From Myxococcus dinghuensis (lineage in GTDB: Bacteria; Myxococcota; Myxococcia; Myxococcales; Myxococcaceae), in assembly GCF_024198235.1 (NCBI RefSeq), contig NZ_JAKCFB010000035.1, positions 30,355-94,354 on the forward strand: DNA of 64,000 bases. The letters are read 5' to 3'. The notes under the pieces are model-generated. The model made no database searches. It had not been told where the DNA came from and worked only from the letters and a program-made list of their open reading frames with translations. Each line of letters opens with the position of its first letter. The first letter of the stretch is position 1. This document shows positions 17,123 through 26,191 of the stretch, in pieces. A program made the translations under genes and the position numbers.

Positions 17123-19897
17123 ATGGCCGTGACGCACCAGGTGAAGGCAGCGAAGGCAGCAGCGATGGCACCCTCCAGCGACCCGACGCCGGACGTCGTC
17201 CTGGACGGGGAGAAGGCGGGCGAGGGCTCGGGCTCCGGGGCGCGCGAGATCGCGTCGCTCACGCCGATGATGCGCCAGTACCTGGAGGTGAAGGCGCTGC
17301 ACCCGGACACGGTGCTCTTCTTCCGCCTGGGGGACTTCTACGAGATGTTCTTCGAGGACGCGGTGCGCGCCTCGGAGATCCTCCAGATCACCCTCACCGC
17401 CAGGGCCAAGGGCGCCGACAAGGTGCCCATGTGCGGGATTCCGTACCACTCCTCGCGCCGCTACATCGCGCGGCTCATCGCGGAGGGCCTGAGCGTGGCC
17501 ATCTGCGAGCAGGTGGAGGAGGCGGGCAGCGGGCCGGGCATCGTCCGGCGCGAGGTCACCCGCGTCATCACCCCGGGCATGGTGCTGGACGAGGAGGTCC
17601 TCGAGCCGCGCGACAGCAACTTCCTGGCCGCCGTGTGCTGGTCCGACAAAGGCTGGGGCGGCGCGCTGCTGGAGGCGTCCACGGGCGAGTTCCTCGCAGT
17701 GGAGGCCGCCACGGCGGCGGAGCTGGCGGAGTCGCTCGCGCGGGTGGAGCCCCGCGAGCTGCTCGTCCCCACGGGCCAGCGCAACGCGGCGGAGGTGGCG
17801 CAACTGGTCTCCCGCCTGTCGCGCGTCCCGGCCGTCGCGGAGGGCGAGTCCGCCGCGTTCGACCCGGCCCGGGCCGCAAGCTACCTGCGCTCGCACTTCT
17901 CGGTGCAGTCGCTGTCCGCGTTCGGCCTGGACGACGCCCCGCTGGCCACGGGCGCGGCGGGCGCGGCGCTGCGCTACCTGAAGGACACGCAGAAGACGCC
18001 CGCGGCGCACGTGGACCGGCTGAGCCGACAGGAGCGCTCCGGCAGCCTGATGATGGACGAGTCCTCGCGCGCGAACCTGGAGGTCCTGCGCTCGCAGCGC
18101 GACGGGGGGCGCAAGGGCTCGCTCCTGGGCGTGCTGGACCGGACGGTGACGAGCCTGGGCGCGCGCAAGCTGGCGCGCTGGCTGGCGACGCCGCTGGGCT
18201 CGCTGCCGGAGATCCACGCGCGCCTGGACTCGGTGGAGGAGCTGTCGTCGCGCAGCGTCTGGCGCGAGGAGCTCGCGGGCATCCTCAAGGAGGTCGCGGA
18301 CCTGGAGCGGCTCACGGGCCGGCTGTCGCTGGGCGCGGGCAACGCCAGGGACCTGCGCGCGCTGGGCGTGTCGCTCGCGCAGCTCCCCCGGCTGGGCGCG
18401 GCGCTGGCGCGGTGCCAGTCCTCGCTGCTGCAGTCGCTCGCGGGGCCGCTGGGCGCGCTGCCGGAGCTGGCGGAGCTGCTGTCGCGCGCGGTGGTGGACG
18501 AGCCGCCCGTGGCGCTCAAGGAGGGCGGCCTCATCCGCACCGGCTACCACGCGGAGCTGGATCGCCTGGTGGAGCTGTCCACGTCCGGCAAGGACGTGCT
18601 GCTGAAGATCGAGCAGCGGGAGAAGGACCGCACCGGCATCGGCTCGCTGAAGATCCGCTACAACAAGGTCTTCGGGTACTACCTGGAGGTGACGAAGGCG
18701 AACCTGCACCTGGTGCCCGCGGACTACATCCGCAAGCAGACCACGGTGGGGGCGGAGCGCTTCGTCACGCCGGAGCTGAAGGAGCACGAGGAGCAGGTGC
18801 TCACCGCGGAGGAGCGGCGGTGCGCGCTGGAGCTCCAGTTGTTCGAGGAGCTGCGCGCGAAGGTGACGGCGGCTGCGCCGCGCATCCGCTCGGCGGCGGA
18901 GGCGGTGGCCACGGCGGACGCGCTGCTGTCCTTCGCCCGGTGCGCGGCGGAGTACGGCTACACGCGGCCGGAGGTGGACGCGTCGGAGGTGTTGACCATC
19001 ACCGCCGGGCGGCATCCGGTGGTGGAGCGGATGCTGGGGGCGGGGGAGTCGTTCGTCCCCAACGACGTGCGGATGGACCCCGAGGACGCCCAGTTGCTCG
19101 TCATCACCGGCCCGAACATGGCCGGCAAGAGCACGGTGATGCGGCAGGTGGCGCTGACGGCGCTGATGGCGCAGGCGGGCTCGTTCGTCCCGGCGAAGGC
19201 GGCGCGCATCGGCCTGTGCGACCGCATCTTCACGCGCGTGGGCGCGGCGGACAACCTGGCGCGCGGGCAGTCCACGTTCATGGTGGAGATGACGGAGACG
19301 AGCCACATCCTCCACCACGCCACGCGCAAGAGCCTCATCATCCTGGACGAGATCGGCCGTGGCACGTCCACGTTCGACGGGCTCTCCATCGCGTGGGCGG
19401 TGGCGGAGCACCTGCACGACCACGTCTCCGCGCGCACGCTGTTCGCGACCCACTACCACGAACTGGTGGACCTGGCCCGCGAGCGGGCGAAGGTGAAGAA
19501 CCTCTGCATCGCGGTGAAGGAGCAGGGCGGCAAGGTCATCTTCCTGCGCAAGCTGATTGCCGGCGGGGCGAGCCGCTCCTACGGCATCGAGGTGGCGAAG
19601 CTGGCCGGCCTGCCCCCGGAGGTGGTGGGGCGGGCGCGGGAGCTGCTCCAGAACCTGGAGTCGGGCGAGCTGGACGACGCGGGTCGCCCCCGGGTGGCGG
19701 TGCGCCAGTCCACCCGGCGCGCCGCTCCGGCGGGGCAGCTCGGCTTGTTCGCGCCCGCGCCGGTCGCCGCCGCGCCGGCCCTGCCCGCGGCGCACCAGAA
19801 GGCCCTGGAGACGCTCAAGACCCTCTCGGTGGACCGCATGACGCCGCTCGACGCCCTCAACCTCCTGGCCCGCCTCCAGCGCGAGCTGGAGGAGTGA
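17123..19897 (+). CDS. mutS: DNA mismatch repair protein MutS
   Basis: This 924-residue MutS starts at ATG 17123 after a GAAGG ribosome-binding site. The mismatch-reading Phe-x-Glu is in LGDFYEMF (about 73-75). The connector, lever and clamp regions follow in order. The ATPase has Walker A GPNMAGKST (about 663-671), a Walker B of LIILDEIGRGTSTFDG, and the C-terminal helix-turn-helix used for dimerisation. It recognises mispaired bases and recruits MutL. A roughly 40-residue N-terminal extension rich in Ala, Ser and Gly precedes the catalytic core. No mutL is nearby. Confidence 0.97.
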   Translation: MAVTHQVKAAKAAAMAPSSDPTPDVVLDGEKAGEGSGSGAREIASLTPMMRQYLEVKALHPDTVLFFRLGDFYEMFFEDAVRASEILQITLTARAKGADKVPMCGIPYHSSRRYIARLIAEGLSVAICEQVEEAGSGPGIVRREVTRVITPGMVLDEEVLEPRDSNFLAAVCWSDKGWGGALLEASTGEFLAVEAATAAELAESLARVEPRELLVPTGQRNAAEVAQLVSRLSRVPAVAEGESAAFDPARAASYLRSHFSVQSLSAFGLDDAPLATGAAGAALRYLKDTQKTPAAHVDRLSRQERSGSLMMDESSRANLEVLRSQRDGGRKGSLLGVLDRTVTSLGARKLARWLATPLGSLPEIHARLDSVEELSSRSVWREELAGILKEVADLERLTGRLSLGAGNARDLRALGVSLAQLPRLGAALARCQSSLLQSLAGPLGALPELAELLSRAVVDEPPVALKEGGLIRTGYHAELDRLVELSTSGKDVLLKIEQREKDRTGIGSLKIRYNKVFGYYLEVTKANLHLVPADYIRKQTTVGAERFVTPELKEHEEQVLTAEERRCALELQLFEELRAKVTAAAPRIRSAAEAVATADALLSFARCAAEYGYTRPEVDASEVLTITAGRHPVVERMLGAGESFVPNDVRMDPEDAQLLVITGPNMAGKSTVMRQVALTALMAQAGSFVPAKAARIGLCDRIFTRVGAADNLARGQSTFMVEMTETSHILHHATRKSLIILDEIGRGTSTFDGLSIAWAVAEHLHDHVSARTLFATHYHELVDLARERAKVKNLCIAVKEQGGKVIFLRKLIAGGASRSYGIEVAKLAGLPPEVVGRARELLQNLESGELDDAGRPRVAVRQSTRRAAPAGQLGLFAPAPVAAAPALPAAHQKALETLKTLSVDRMTPLDALNLLARLQRELEE

Positions 19898-19903
19898 CGG
19901 ACC

Positions 19904-21463
19904 TCAGGGCGCGGTGGCGCCCGGGGTCTGCCCTCCCAGGTCGAAGCGGCTGACGACGGGGAAGTGGTCGGAGGTGTTGTACCGGTAGTTGGTGATGGCC
20001 GGCTCCAGGACCGTCGTCGAGTCGGGGAGGTAGTCGGCGCCGAGCTCGTTGCTGACGAGCTGGTGGTCGATGAAGTCCCCGTGGCTCGCGGTGCTGCTGA
20101 CGCCCTGGCGCGCGAGGGCCTCCGTCGTGAACAGGTAGTGGCCCGGGTCCTCGACGAAGTTCCGATAGGGCGACTCCCGGGGCTCGACGCGCTCCGGGTC
20201 GAAGACGATCGACGCGTCCACGTCGTCATTCCAGTCGCCCAGCACGATGACCCGCTGCGTGGGGAGGAGGGTGTCCAGATACTCCTTCAGTGCGGCGGAG
20301 GCGGCGGACCGGCGCGAGTAGTCCGAGGAGGTGATGTCCGCCTTCATGTGGAGGACGATGGCCGTCACGTCCACGGTGGCGTTGCGCCGCTGGATGCGCA
20401 GGTCCAGCTTCAAGGGAGGCCGGCCGGCGAACAGGAAGCCCTGCTCCGTGAGGATCAGCTCCGCCTTCAGCACCCGCACCGCGTTCGACTTGAAGAGGAT
20501 GCCCACCTTCTGGTCGGTGCTGGAGTAGTAGCTCGCGCCGCCGGGAACCTGGGCGCTGTTCGCGAGGAAGCCGTCGTAGCCCGGCAGCACGGCCTTCAAC
20601 GTGTTGAACTGCGTGGTGCCGACGATCTCCACCAGTCCCCAGACATCGACGCCGGCCTCGGAGATGACCTTCTGGACGTTGGTGAGTTGGAGTGCTTCGT
20701 CGGTGGGGCCATTCCCCATGTCGCCGAACCACTCGATGTTCCAGTTCCCCACCGTGAGCGGGAAGCTGCGCTGGCCGTCCGGGCGCAGGACCTCCAGCTC
20801 CACCGGCACGTCGACCCGGGCCCCGCTGCCGTCCTGGACGGCCAGGGTGAACGCGTAGGTGCCGGCCGTCCGGGGCTGGCCGGTGAGGCGGCCGGTCTGG
20901 GTGAAGGTGATGCCCGCGGGCAGGGTGCCTGTCTCCAGCTTCCAGGTCAGGGGCGGCTGGCCCCCCGTCGCCGTGAAGGCGTGCTCGTAGGCGCTGCCCG
21001 AGCGGGCGCTGGTGACCGCGGTGTCGACCACCTCGAGCCGGGGGTAGACCTTCAGGGGATAGGTCCGGGTGTCCTCGTCGCCCTCCGCGTCCCGGACATG
21101 GACGACGAGGTCGTAGTCGCCGGCCTCGGTGGCGGGCCCCACCAGGCGGCCCTCGGCCGTGAAGAAGGAGAAGCCGGGCGGCGGATTCACCGTGTACGCC
21201 AGGGGCCGCTTGCCTCCCGCGACCTCGAAGACCGCCTCGTAGCCGACGCCGACGCTGGTGGGCCTCAGCTCGAGGTTCGACAGCCACGGGCCGTCGTCGC
21301 TGGCGCGATTGCTGGGGCAGGCGGACAACAGCGCGAGGACGGCGATGGCGCCCACCCATCGCGCGGGGGTGCCACCGGGCGACCGGCGGGCGGCGTGTCG
21401 CGAGAGGGACGGGGGCGGGGAGGGGACTTCGTTCTTCGAGAGGGGGCGACTGCTGCGAGCCAT
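19904..21463 (-). CDS. Lipoprotein with two putative-Ig domains and an endonuclease/exonuclease/phosphatase domain
   Basis: This 519-residue protein starts at ATG 21463. A long, Arg-rich leader leads into a hydrophobic segment and lipobox (LLSAC, Cys near 49). Two He_PIG-like beta domains follow (about 60-140 and 145-230), recognisable by Pro-Pro-Leu-Thr-Trp and Gly-Thr-Leu-Pro-Ala-Gly segments. The catalytic domain (about 240-510) has the EEP metal and active-site set: NWNIEW, a VEIV Glu, GDWND, and the terminal SDHFPV His. It likely cleaves phosphodiesters outside the cell, as DNase or phospho-lipid/sugar phosphatase; the substrate is not predictable. Its end is 6 bases from the mutS end (convergent). 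Confidence 0.88.
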   Translation of the reverse strand: MARSSRPLSKNEVPSPPPSLSRHAARRSPGGTPARWVGAIAVLALLSACPSNRASDDGPWLSNLELRPTSVGVGYEAVFEVAGGKRPLAYTVNPPPGFSFFTAEGRLVGPATEAGDYDLVVHVRDAEGDEDTRTYPLKVYPRLEVVDTAVTSARSGSAYEHAFTATGGQPPLTWKLETGTLPAGITFTQTGRLTGQPRTAGTYAFTLAVQDGSGARVDVPVELEVLRPDGQRSFPLTVGNWNIEWFGDMGNGPTDEALQLTNVQKVISEAGVDVWGLVEIVGTTQFNTLKAVLPGYDGFLANSAQVPGGASYYSSTDQKVGILFKSNAVRVLKAELILTEQGFLFAGRPPLKLDLRIQRRNATVDVTAIVLHMKADITSSDYSRRSAASAALKEYLDTLLPTQRVIVLGDWNDDVDASIVFDPERVEPRESPYRNFVEDPGHYLFTTEALARQGVSSTASHGDFIDHQLVSNELGADYLPDSTTVLEPAITNYRYNTSDHFPVVSRFDLGGQTPGATAP

Positions 21464-21885
21464 CCTGAGGCCTCGACGCGTGGGGGCGTCGTCCCCGAAA
21501 TGCAATCGGAGGGTCCGATTCACACTCCGCCGGACGACGCGTGGTGGTCGGCGGCAAGGTCCTCCATCCGCCGACGCACGGCCTCACGTGGCGGGCATCG
21601 TCCCATCATGATTCCATCACGATTCTGTTGTATCTCAGTGGCGAATTTGGGACTCCCGGATCCATTGGGCGTCGTGTCGGACTCCAGGGGGGGCCTGCGC
21701 GTACGGCCCTCCCTCGGGCGGCGGGGCCAACCGTACCCAGCGCGCACCGTCGATGGCCGCGAGCCCCAGGTCCTCCGTCTTCGGGCTCGGTGGATTGAGT
21801 CCGCGCTTCTGCCCGGCGCATGATGTCGTGCCCCGTTGAGGGCCGCCCTCCGGCGGCGCGAGGGGCCTCGACCCAGGGAGGCATC
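21464..21885. promoter_or_regulatory. Divergent intergenic region
   Basis: These 422 bases separate two outward-facing genes. An AT-richer patch at 21600-21660 (with GATTCCATCACGATTCTG) is the most promoter-like part. Open frames here show no protein features. I find no clear palindrome. Confidence 0.4.
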
Positions 21886-22305
21886 ATGCGGAACCTCGTG
21901 GCACGTGTGGTGGTGATGTCGGCGGTGGCGTTCGCGGGCGCTGCGCCGGCTGCGGGCAAGGCCGGTGCGCCGGGGGTCGCGGTCAAGCCCCTCACGGAGC
22001 AGGACCTGACGGACCACGCGGGGGCTGGCTGTTCGCTGGGGAAGGGGAGCTCGGTCTACCTGTTCGATGACTTCCAGCAGGCCGTGGTACGGGTCGATGG
22101 GAAGGTCTTCGAGCTCAAGCCGAGCAAGGCGGACGCCAACCTCTCCGGCCTCGACAAGAAGGGCGACAGCATCCAGTACGCCGACGCCACCGGGGCGGTC
22201 ACCGCCGAGGTCGTGATGATCACGAGCAAGACGCTGAAGCTCACCCTGACGAAGGAGGGCAAGACGGCGTCCGTGGAGAAGCTGAAGGTGTCCTGCGGCG
22301 ACTGA
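21886..22305 (+). CDS. Small secreted protein of unknown function
   Basis: This 139-residue protein starts at ATG 21886 behind a GGGAGG ribosome-binding site. It has a signal peptide (about 1-26, ending Ala-Ala-Gly-Lys) and then a compact Lys/Asp-rich beta domain. Only two Cys (in AGCSLG and the final VSCGD) remain after processing and may pair. The alternation of strands (SSVYLFDD, AVVRVDGKVFEL, TAEVVMITSKTLKLTLT) suggests a single beta-sandwich or lipocalin-like fold; no named family is recognised. Periplasmic or secreted. Confidence 0.75.
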   Translation: MRNLVARVVVMSAVAFAGAAPAAGKAGAPGVAVKPLTEQDLTDHAGAGCSLGKGSSVYLFDDFQQAVVRVDGKVFELKPSKADANLSGLDKKGDSIQYADATGAVTAEVVMITSKTLKLTLTKEGKTASVEKLKVSCGD

Positions 22306-22337
22306 GCCAGGGGCGGGCGCGGCGCGCCAGGGGGCCC

Positions 22338-23303
22338 CTACCCGAACTGGAACGCCGAGAGGCGAAGCCCCATGAACGTGCCGTTCCACGCCACGGTGCC
22401 ACGGTCCTCTCCCGCCGCTCCGGCGACGACCATGAGCGGCAGCAGGTGCTCCTCGCGGGGGTGGGCCGCGCGGGCCTGCGGGGCGCGGGCCCAGGCCGTG
22501 AGCCGCTGGTCGCGCTCGGCGGAGGCGAGCACGGCGCTCTCCGTCAGCCAGGCGTCGAAGGCCCGGCTGATTTCACGGCCGGGGGCGCCGAACGCCCGCA
22601 GGTTGTGGAAGGTCATGCCGCTGCCGATGATGAGCACGCCTTCGTCGCGCAGCGGGGCCAGCGCGCGTCCCAGGGCGAGGTGCTCCGCCGGGTCCAGGCT
22701 CTCGAGGAGGGAGAGCTGCACGGTGGGGACGTCCGCGTCCGGATAGGTGAGCTTCAGCGGGACGAAGGTGCCGTGATCGAACCCGCGCTGGGCATCCGTC
22801 CCTGTCTCGAAGCCCGCTCCCTGTAGCAACTCCCGGACGCGCGCCGCGAGGCGCGGCTCACCGGGCGCCGGCCAGGTGATGCGGTACGACTCCGGCGGGA
22901 AGCCGTAGTAGTCGTAGAGGATGGGCGGGTTCGCGGAGGTCATCACCGTGGGCACCCGCTCCTCCCAGTGGGCGGAGACGACGAGCAGGGCCCTGGGAGG
23001 CGTCTTCGGCAGGGTGCGGACGGACCGGAGATAGGCGGCCAGGTCGTCGAGCTCGGCGCGGTCCCCCATCCCGAGGTCGACGAACGGCCACGGACCTCCG
23101 CCGTGGGGGACGAACACGACGGGCATGCGACCTGGGGGCGCCTCGGCGGGCTTCGGGGCTTCGTCTGCCTGGGGGCCCGTCCGGGACACCACCTGCGCCA
23201 CCGCCACCGTGGACGCCGCGAGGACGCCCGCCCCGATCGCCTGACGGCGGGTGAGGCCCGGTCCCTGCTTCTCGTCGGAGGAATCGCCCGTCATGTCGCC
23301 CAC
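22338..23303 (-). CDS. Tat-exported extradiol ring-cleavage dioxygenase (DODA/LigB family)
   Basis: This 321-residue protein belongs to the class III extradiol (LigB, 4,5-DOPA dioxygenase/YgiD) family. Metal-site motifs are visible in order: FVPHGGGPW, VSAHWEE, GFDHGTFVPL and REEHLLPLMV. These bind Zn or Fe and cleave catechol-type rings. The N-terminus carries TRRQAIGAGVLAAS, a Tat-type twin-arginine signal followed by a hydrophobic core, so the folded enzyme is predicted to be exported. The YgiD type is normally cytoplasmic. A second in-frame ATG at 23294 is possible. It has its own upstream region (23304-23507). Confidence 0.88.
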   Translation of the reverse strand: MGDMTGDSSDEKQGPGLTRRQAIGAGVLAASTVAVAQVVSRTGPQADEAPKPAEAPPGRMPVVFVPHGGGPWPFVDLGMGDRAELDDLAAYLRSVRTLPKTPPRALLVVSAHWEERVPTVMTSANPPILYDYYGFPPESYRITWPAPGEPRLAARVRELLQGAGFETGTDAQRGFDHGTFVPLKLTYPDADVPTVQLSLLESLDPAEHLALGRALAPLRDEGVLIIGSGMTFHNLRAFGAPGREISRAFDAWLTESAVLASAERDQRLTAWARAPQARAAHPREEHLLPLMVVAGAAGEDRGTVAWNGTFMGLRLSAFQFG

Positions 23304-23507
23304 CTTCCATCGCCAGAGGCCCGCGATGCGCGTCGCCCCGCATCGAACGTCAGGGCGTCGTCGACGAGGCTAACGAGCGACCCGCGCCGTCACAAGCCAG
23401 GTGTCATCGCGAGGCAAGCGCGGCGGACGATGCCGAGGTCCCGGCGAAGAGGGGCGGCGCCGGCCGACGACGTGGATGATGGGCGGCGGGTGGCCGGCGC
23501 GGGGAGG

Positions 23508-23535
23508 GGCCCCCGCCCGGTGTGGGGCGGGGGCC
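23508..23535 (-). terminator. Hairpin terminator of the tandem esterase gene
   Basis: A perfect 11-bp stem (GGCCCCCGCCC at 23508-23518 with 23525-23535) and a 6-base loop lie 12 bases beyond the stop of the minus-strand esterase gene. The stem is all G/C. There is no clear T-tract. Confidence 0.75.
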
Positions 23536-23547
23536 GTGCTTCGTCCG

Positions 23548-26043
23548 CTACGGGCGCTGCTGGGCGAGCAGCCACTCGTAGAGGTTCGGGTCGTGCCACT
23601 GATGGTTCGTGACGTAGGCCCGCGTGTAGGCCTCATGGCCGAGGCCGTCGTAGCGCGTCACCTTGGTGGGCGTCGGCGGAGCGCACGCGGAGAGTCGCGC
23701 GAGGAAGTCCGTGACGGTCCAGGCCCAGCCGTCGGTCTGCCCGTAGAACTGCCAGACCTTCACGTCCGCCTGGGCGAGGTAGCAGGCGTTGGTCGTCACG
23801 TTGTCCCGGTCCGGCGTCCAGATGAGCCCGCCGTAGTGGGCGCCGTCCGTGGGGGCGATCGCCGCGATGCGGTTGGCGTTCTCCTGGGAGAACTCCACGA
23901 AGGCGGTGGTGCCGAAGCCCCCGAGCGACAGGCCGGTCAGGTACACGCGCTTGGGGTTGATGCGGTAGCTGGCCATGGCGACGTCGAGGAGCCGCTCGAC
24001 GTGGTAGGGGTGCCAGCCGGAGGTGTCCGCGGTGATCTGCGGGATGAGCACCACGAAGGACTCCGTCACCCCGTTCACCGTGAACTCGAGCTGGTTGCCG
24101 CTGCCGATGTTGGCGGGGAGCGCCGTCTCCAGGGTCCTGGGCAGCTCGGTCGTCCCGTTGCCGCGCTGTCCGGCTCCGTGGAGGAAGACGAGCAGCGGCC
24201 ACTGACGGTTGGGGTCGGCGTCATAACCGCGCGGCAGGGACTCGTAGTAGCCCAGGGGCCCGTTCCAGAGCTTGGGGACGTTGGTCATCCTGGGCGTGAG
24301 CGTCCTGGGCGTGAGCGGGGTGGTGGGGGGCGTGGTGCTGCGCCGGTTCTGGAGCATCCACCGGTAGATGTTGGAGCCCTCCGGCTGGGTCGGGCTCGCG
24401 CCCCAGCCGATGATCCAATGGTCCCCGGTCGCGGGGCGCGTGTAGCGGGGCGCGGGGGCCGGGGCGGGGGAGCAGGCGTTGAGCGCGTTCACCGCGCTGT
24501 CCGTCGTGCCCACGGCCACCGTGTGGTCATCCACCGCGTGGAACGTCCACACGGGCACGTTCTTCGTCGCCAGGCGGCAGACCTGGGACGCGCCGTTCGC
24601 GCTGTAGATGCGCCCGCCGGAGAAGGGGACGATGGCGGCGATCTGGCTGGCGTTCGCGTCCGAGCGCTGCGGGAAGCTCCAGGTGTGGAACGCGCCCAGC
24701 GAGAAGCCCATCAGGTAGACGCGGTCCGCGTCCACGCGGAGGTTCGCCTTGGCGGTGTCGATCATCGCCTGCGTGAAGAAGTCCTGCCAGTCGCTGTAGT
24801 TGTCGTGCAACTGCGGTATCAGGACGATGAAGGACTCGGTGACGCCGTTGATGTCGAACTCCAGCGGCGCGTTGTCCCGGATGAGGGTCATGTTGCCCAG
24901 CACGTTGGGCAGCGTCTCGGGGATGGCGCCCTTCTCGGCGATGCCGTGGTGGAAGACGAGGACCGGCCACTTGCGGTTCGGGTCGGTGTTGTAACCGCGT
25001 GGCAGTGACTCGTAGTAGTAGATGACCTTGTTGTTCGAGGTGACGGACTTCTCGGTGAGGGTGCGCTGGAAGGGGGTTCCGCTGCCGGTGCTCGGCACGA
25101 CGGACACGCTCACGTCGTCGGAGGCGCTCGCGCCCTGGGCGTCCGTCACGGTGAGGCGGAAGACGTAGGTGCCCTGCACCAGGTTGCTCGCGACGAGCGG
25201 GCTCCAGGGGTTCTGGTAGAGCCGCGCGGTGGTGGGGCCGGACACCTGGGTCCACACGAAGGTGGTGGACTGCCCCTCCGGGTCGGAGAAGCTCTGCTGG
25301 AGGGCCACCGTGTTGGTCGGCAGCGGCACGGTGCGGTCCGCGCCCGCGTTCGCGACCGGGGGCAGGTTGCTCGGCTCGGGCTCCGGCTCCGGCTCGCTGG
25401 TGCCGTCCTGCTGGATGACCTCGAGCACGCCCAGGTAGGCGAAGACGGCGCCGGGCTTCATCGCCACGGTGATGTCCAGCGCGCCGCTGGTGGGCACCAG
25501 CCCGGTCATCAGGGCGGAGTCGTTGATGTTGTTGCGCGCCTGCAGCTCCACCGTCTGCGCGCCCACGGTGTATTGCGCCGTGCGGTCCGACGTCTGGTCA
25601 TCCGTCATGCGCGACGCGTAGAAGCGCAATGAGTAGGTGCCGGTCGCGCTCAGCCCGGCGAGTCGCAGCTTCGCCAGGCTGTCGGTGGTGCCCTCGTTGG
25701 TCCCGATGAAGAACGTGTCCTGGGTGGCCGTGGCGGGGTAGAGCGTGCTCGCGGTGGTGCCGGCGCCGTTGTAGGCCCCCACCCAGCCCTGCCAGAACCC
25801 GTCCGTGATCTGCAGCGACAACCCGGAGCTCTGCCCTCCGGTGTCCACCAGCCCCGTCAACGAGGAGCCCGTCGAGCCGAAATAGAGATTGTTCCAGCCA
25901 GGGGTGGCGGATGTCTCCGCGCCGAAGTCGATGAGGAAGCGCCGCTCGGCGGCGACGGCCTCGGATGCGCCCCACACCTGAAGGAGCATCGAACCCACGG
26001 CGAACATGGGAAGTCCGGGCAGGGCCCGGCGGAAGATACGCAT
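23548..26043 (-). CDS. Secreted protein with PKD-like domain and two tandem esterase domains
   Basis: This 831-residue protein starts at ATG 26043, ten bases after a perfect AAGGAGG. A signal peptide (about 1-32) precedes a carbohydrate-binding-like beta domain (about 33-205), a Glu-Pro repeat linker, and a PKD/REJ-like domain (about 215-315). Two alpha/beta-hydrolase domains of the feruloyl-esterase/PHB-depolymerase type follow (about 330-565 and 590-830). Each has YYESLPRGY, a His-Gly oxyanion segment and a Gly-x-Ser-x-Gly nucleophile (GFSLG and GLSLG). Candidate Asp and His residues (HAVDDHT/GDHWIIGW and GQTDGW/GLGHEAY) are also present in each. It likely degrades polymer esters outside the cell. 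The divergent neighbour is an M28 peptidase. Confidence 0.9.
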   Translation of the reverse strand: MRIFRRALPGLPMFAVGSMLLQVWGASEAVAAERRFLIDFGAETSATPGWNNLYFGSTGSSLTGLVDTGGQSSGLSLQITDGFWQGWVGAYNGAGTTASTLYPATATQDTFFIGTNEGTTDSLAKLRLAGLSATGTYSLRFYASRMTDDQTSDRTAQYTVGAQTVELQARNNINDSALMTGLVPTSGALDITVAMKPGAVFAYLGVLEVIQQDGTSEPEPEPEPSNLPPVANAGADRTVPLPTNTVALQQSFSDPEGQSTTFVWTQVSGPTTARLYQNPWSPLVASNLVQGTYVFRLTVTDAQGASASDDVSVSVVPSTGSGTPFQRTLTEKSVTSNNKVIYYYESLPRGYNTDPNRKWPVLVFHHGIAEKGAIPETLPNVLGNMTLIRDNAPLEFDINGVTESFIVLIPQLHDNYSDWQDFFTQAMIDTAKANLRVDADRVYLMGFSLGAFHTWSFPQRSDANASQIAAIVPFSGGRIYSANGASQVCRLATKNVPVWTFHAVDDHTVAVGTTDSAVNALNACSPAPAPAPRYTRPATGDHWIIGWGASPTQPEGSNIYRWMLQNRRSTTPPTTPLTPRTLTPRMTNVPKLWNGPLGYYESLPRGYDADPNRQWPLLVFLHGAGQRGNGTTELPRTLETALPANIGSGNQLEFTVNGVTESFVVLIPQITADTSGWHPYHVERLLDVAMASYRINPKRVYLTGLSLGGFGTTAFVEFSQENANRIAAIAPTDGAHYGGLIWTPDRDNVTTNACYLAQADVKVWQFYGQTDGWAWTVTDFLARLSACAPPTPTKVTRYDGLGHEAYTRAYVTNHQWHDPNLYEWLLAQQRP

Positions 26044-26191
26044 GATGAAGAACCCTCCTTGGTTCACGGACATGCTATCCAAATTTGACTGCTAGTTCTT
26101 GAATTTCTCGTTGTTTCAGTTTCGTGAGACGTCGATGCAGCTGTATCCAAGGTGCCGGAAAGGTGGTTGCTCCGGGCCGCTCGAGGACCGC
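26044..26191. promoter_or_regulatory. AT-richer divergent promoter region
   Basis: The 148 bases between the esterase and the M28 peptidase starts include one of the most AT-rich stretches of the window (26080-26125, with CCAAATTTGACTGCTAG and TTGAATTTCTCG). A TTGACT hexamer lies at 26089-26094. Promoters for both genes are expected here; exact boxes are not assigned. Confidence 0.5.

Noticed and set aside
16646..19795. A 1049-codon minus-strand open frame
   Set aside because: It is opposite mutS. The Arg/His/Gln-rich sequence is a typical shadow in GC-rich DNA.
25370..25400. GGCTCC-type repeats in the esterase gene
   Set aside because: They simply encode the Glu-Pro linker between domains.
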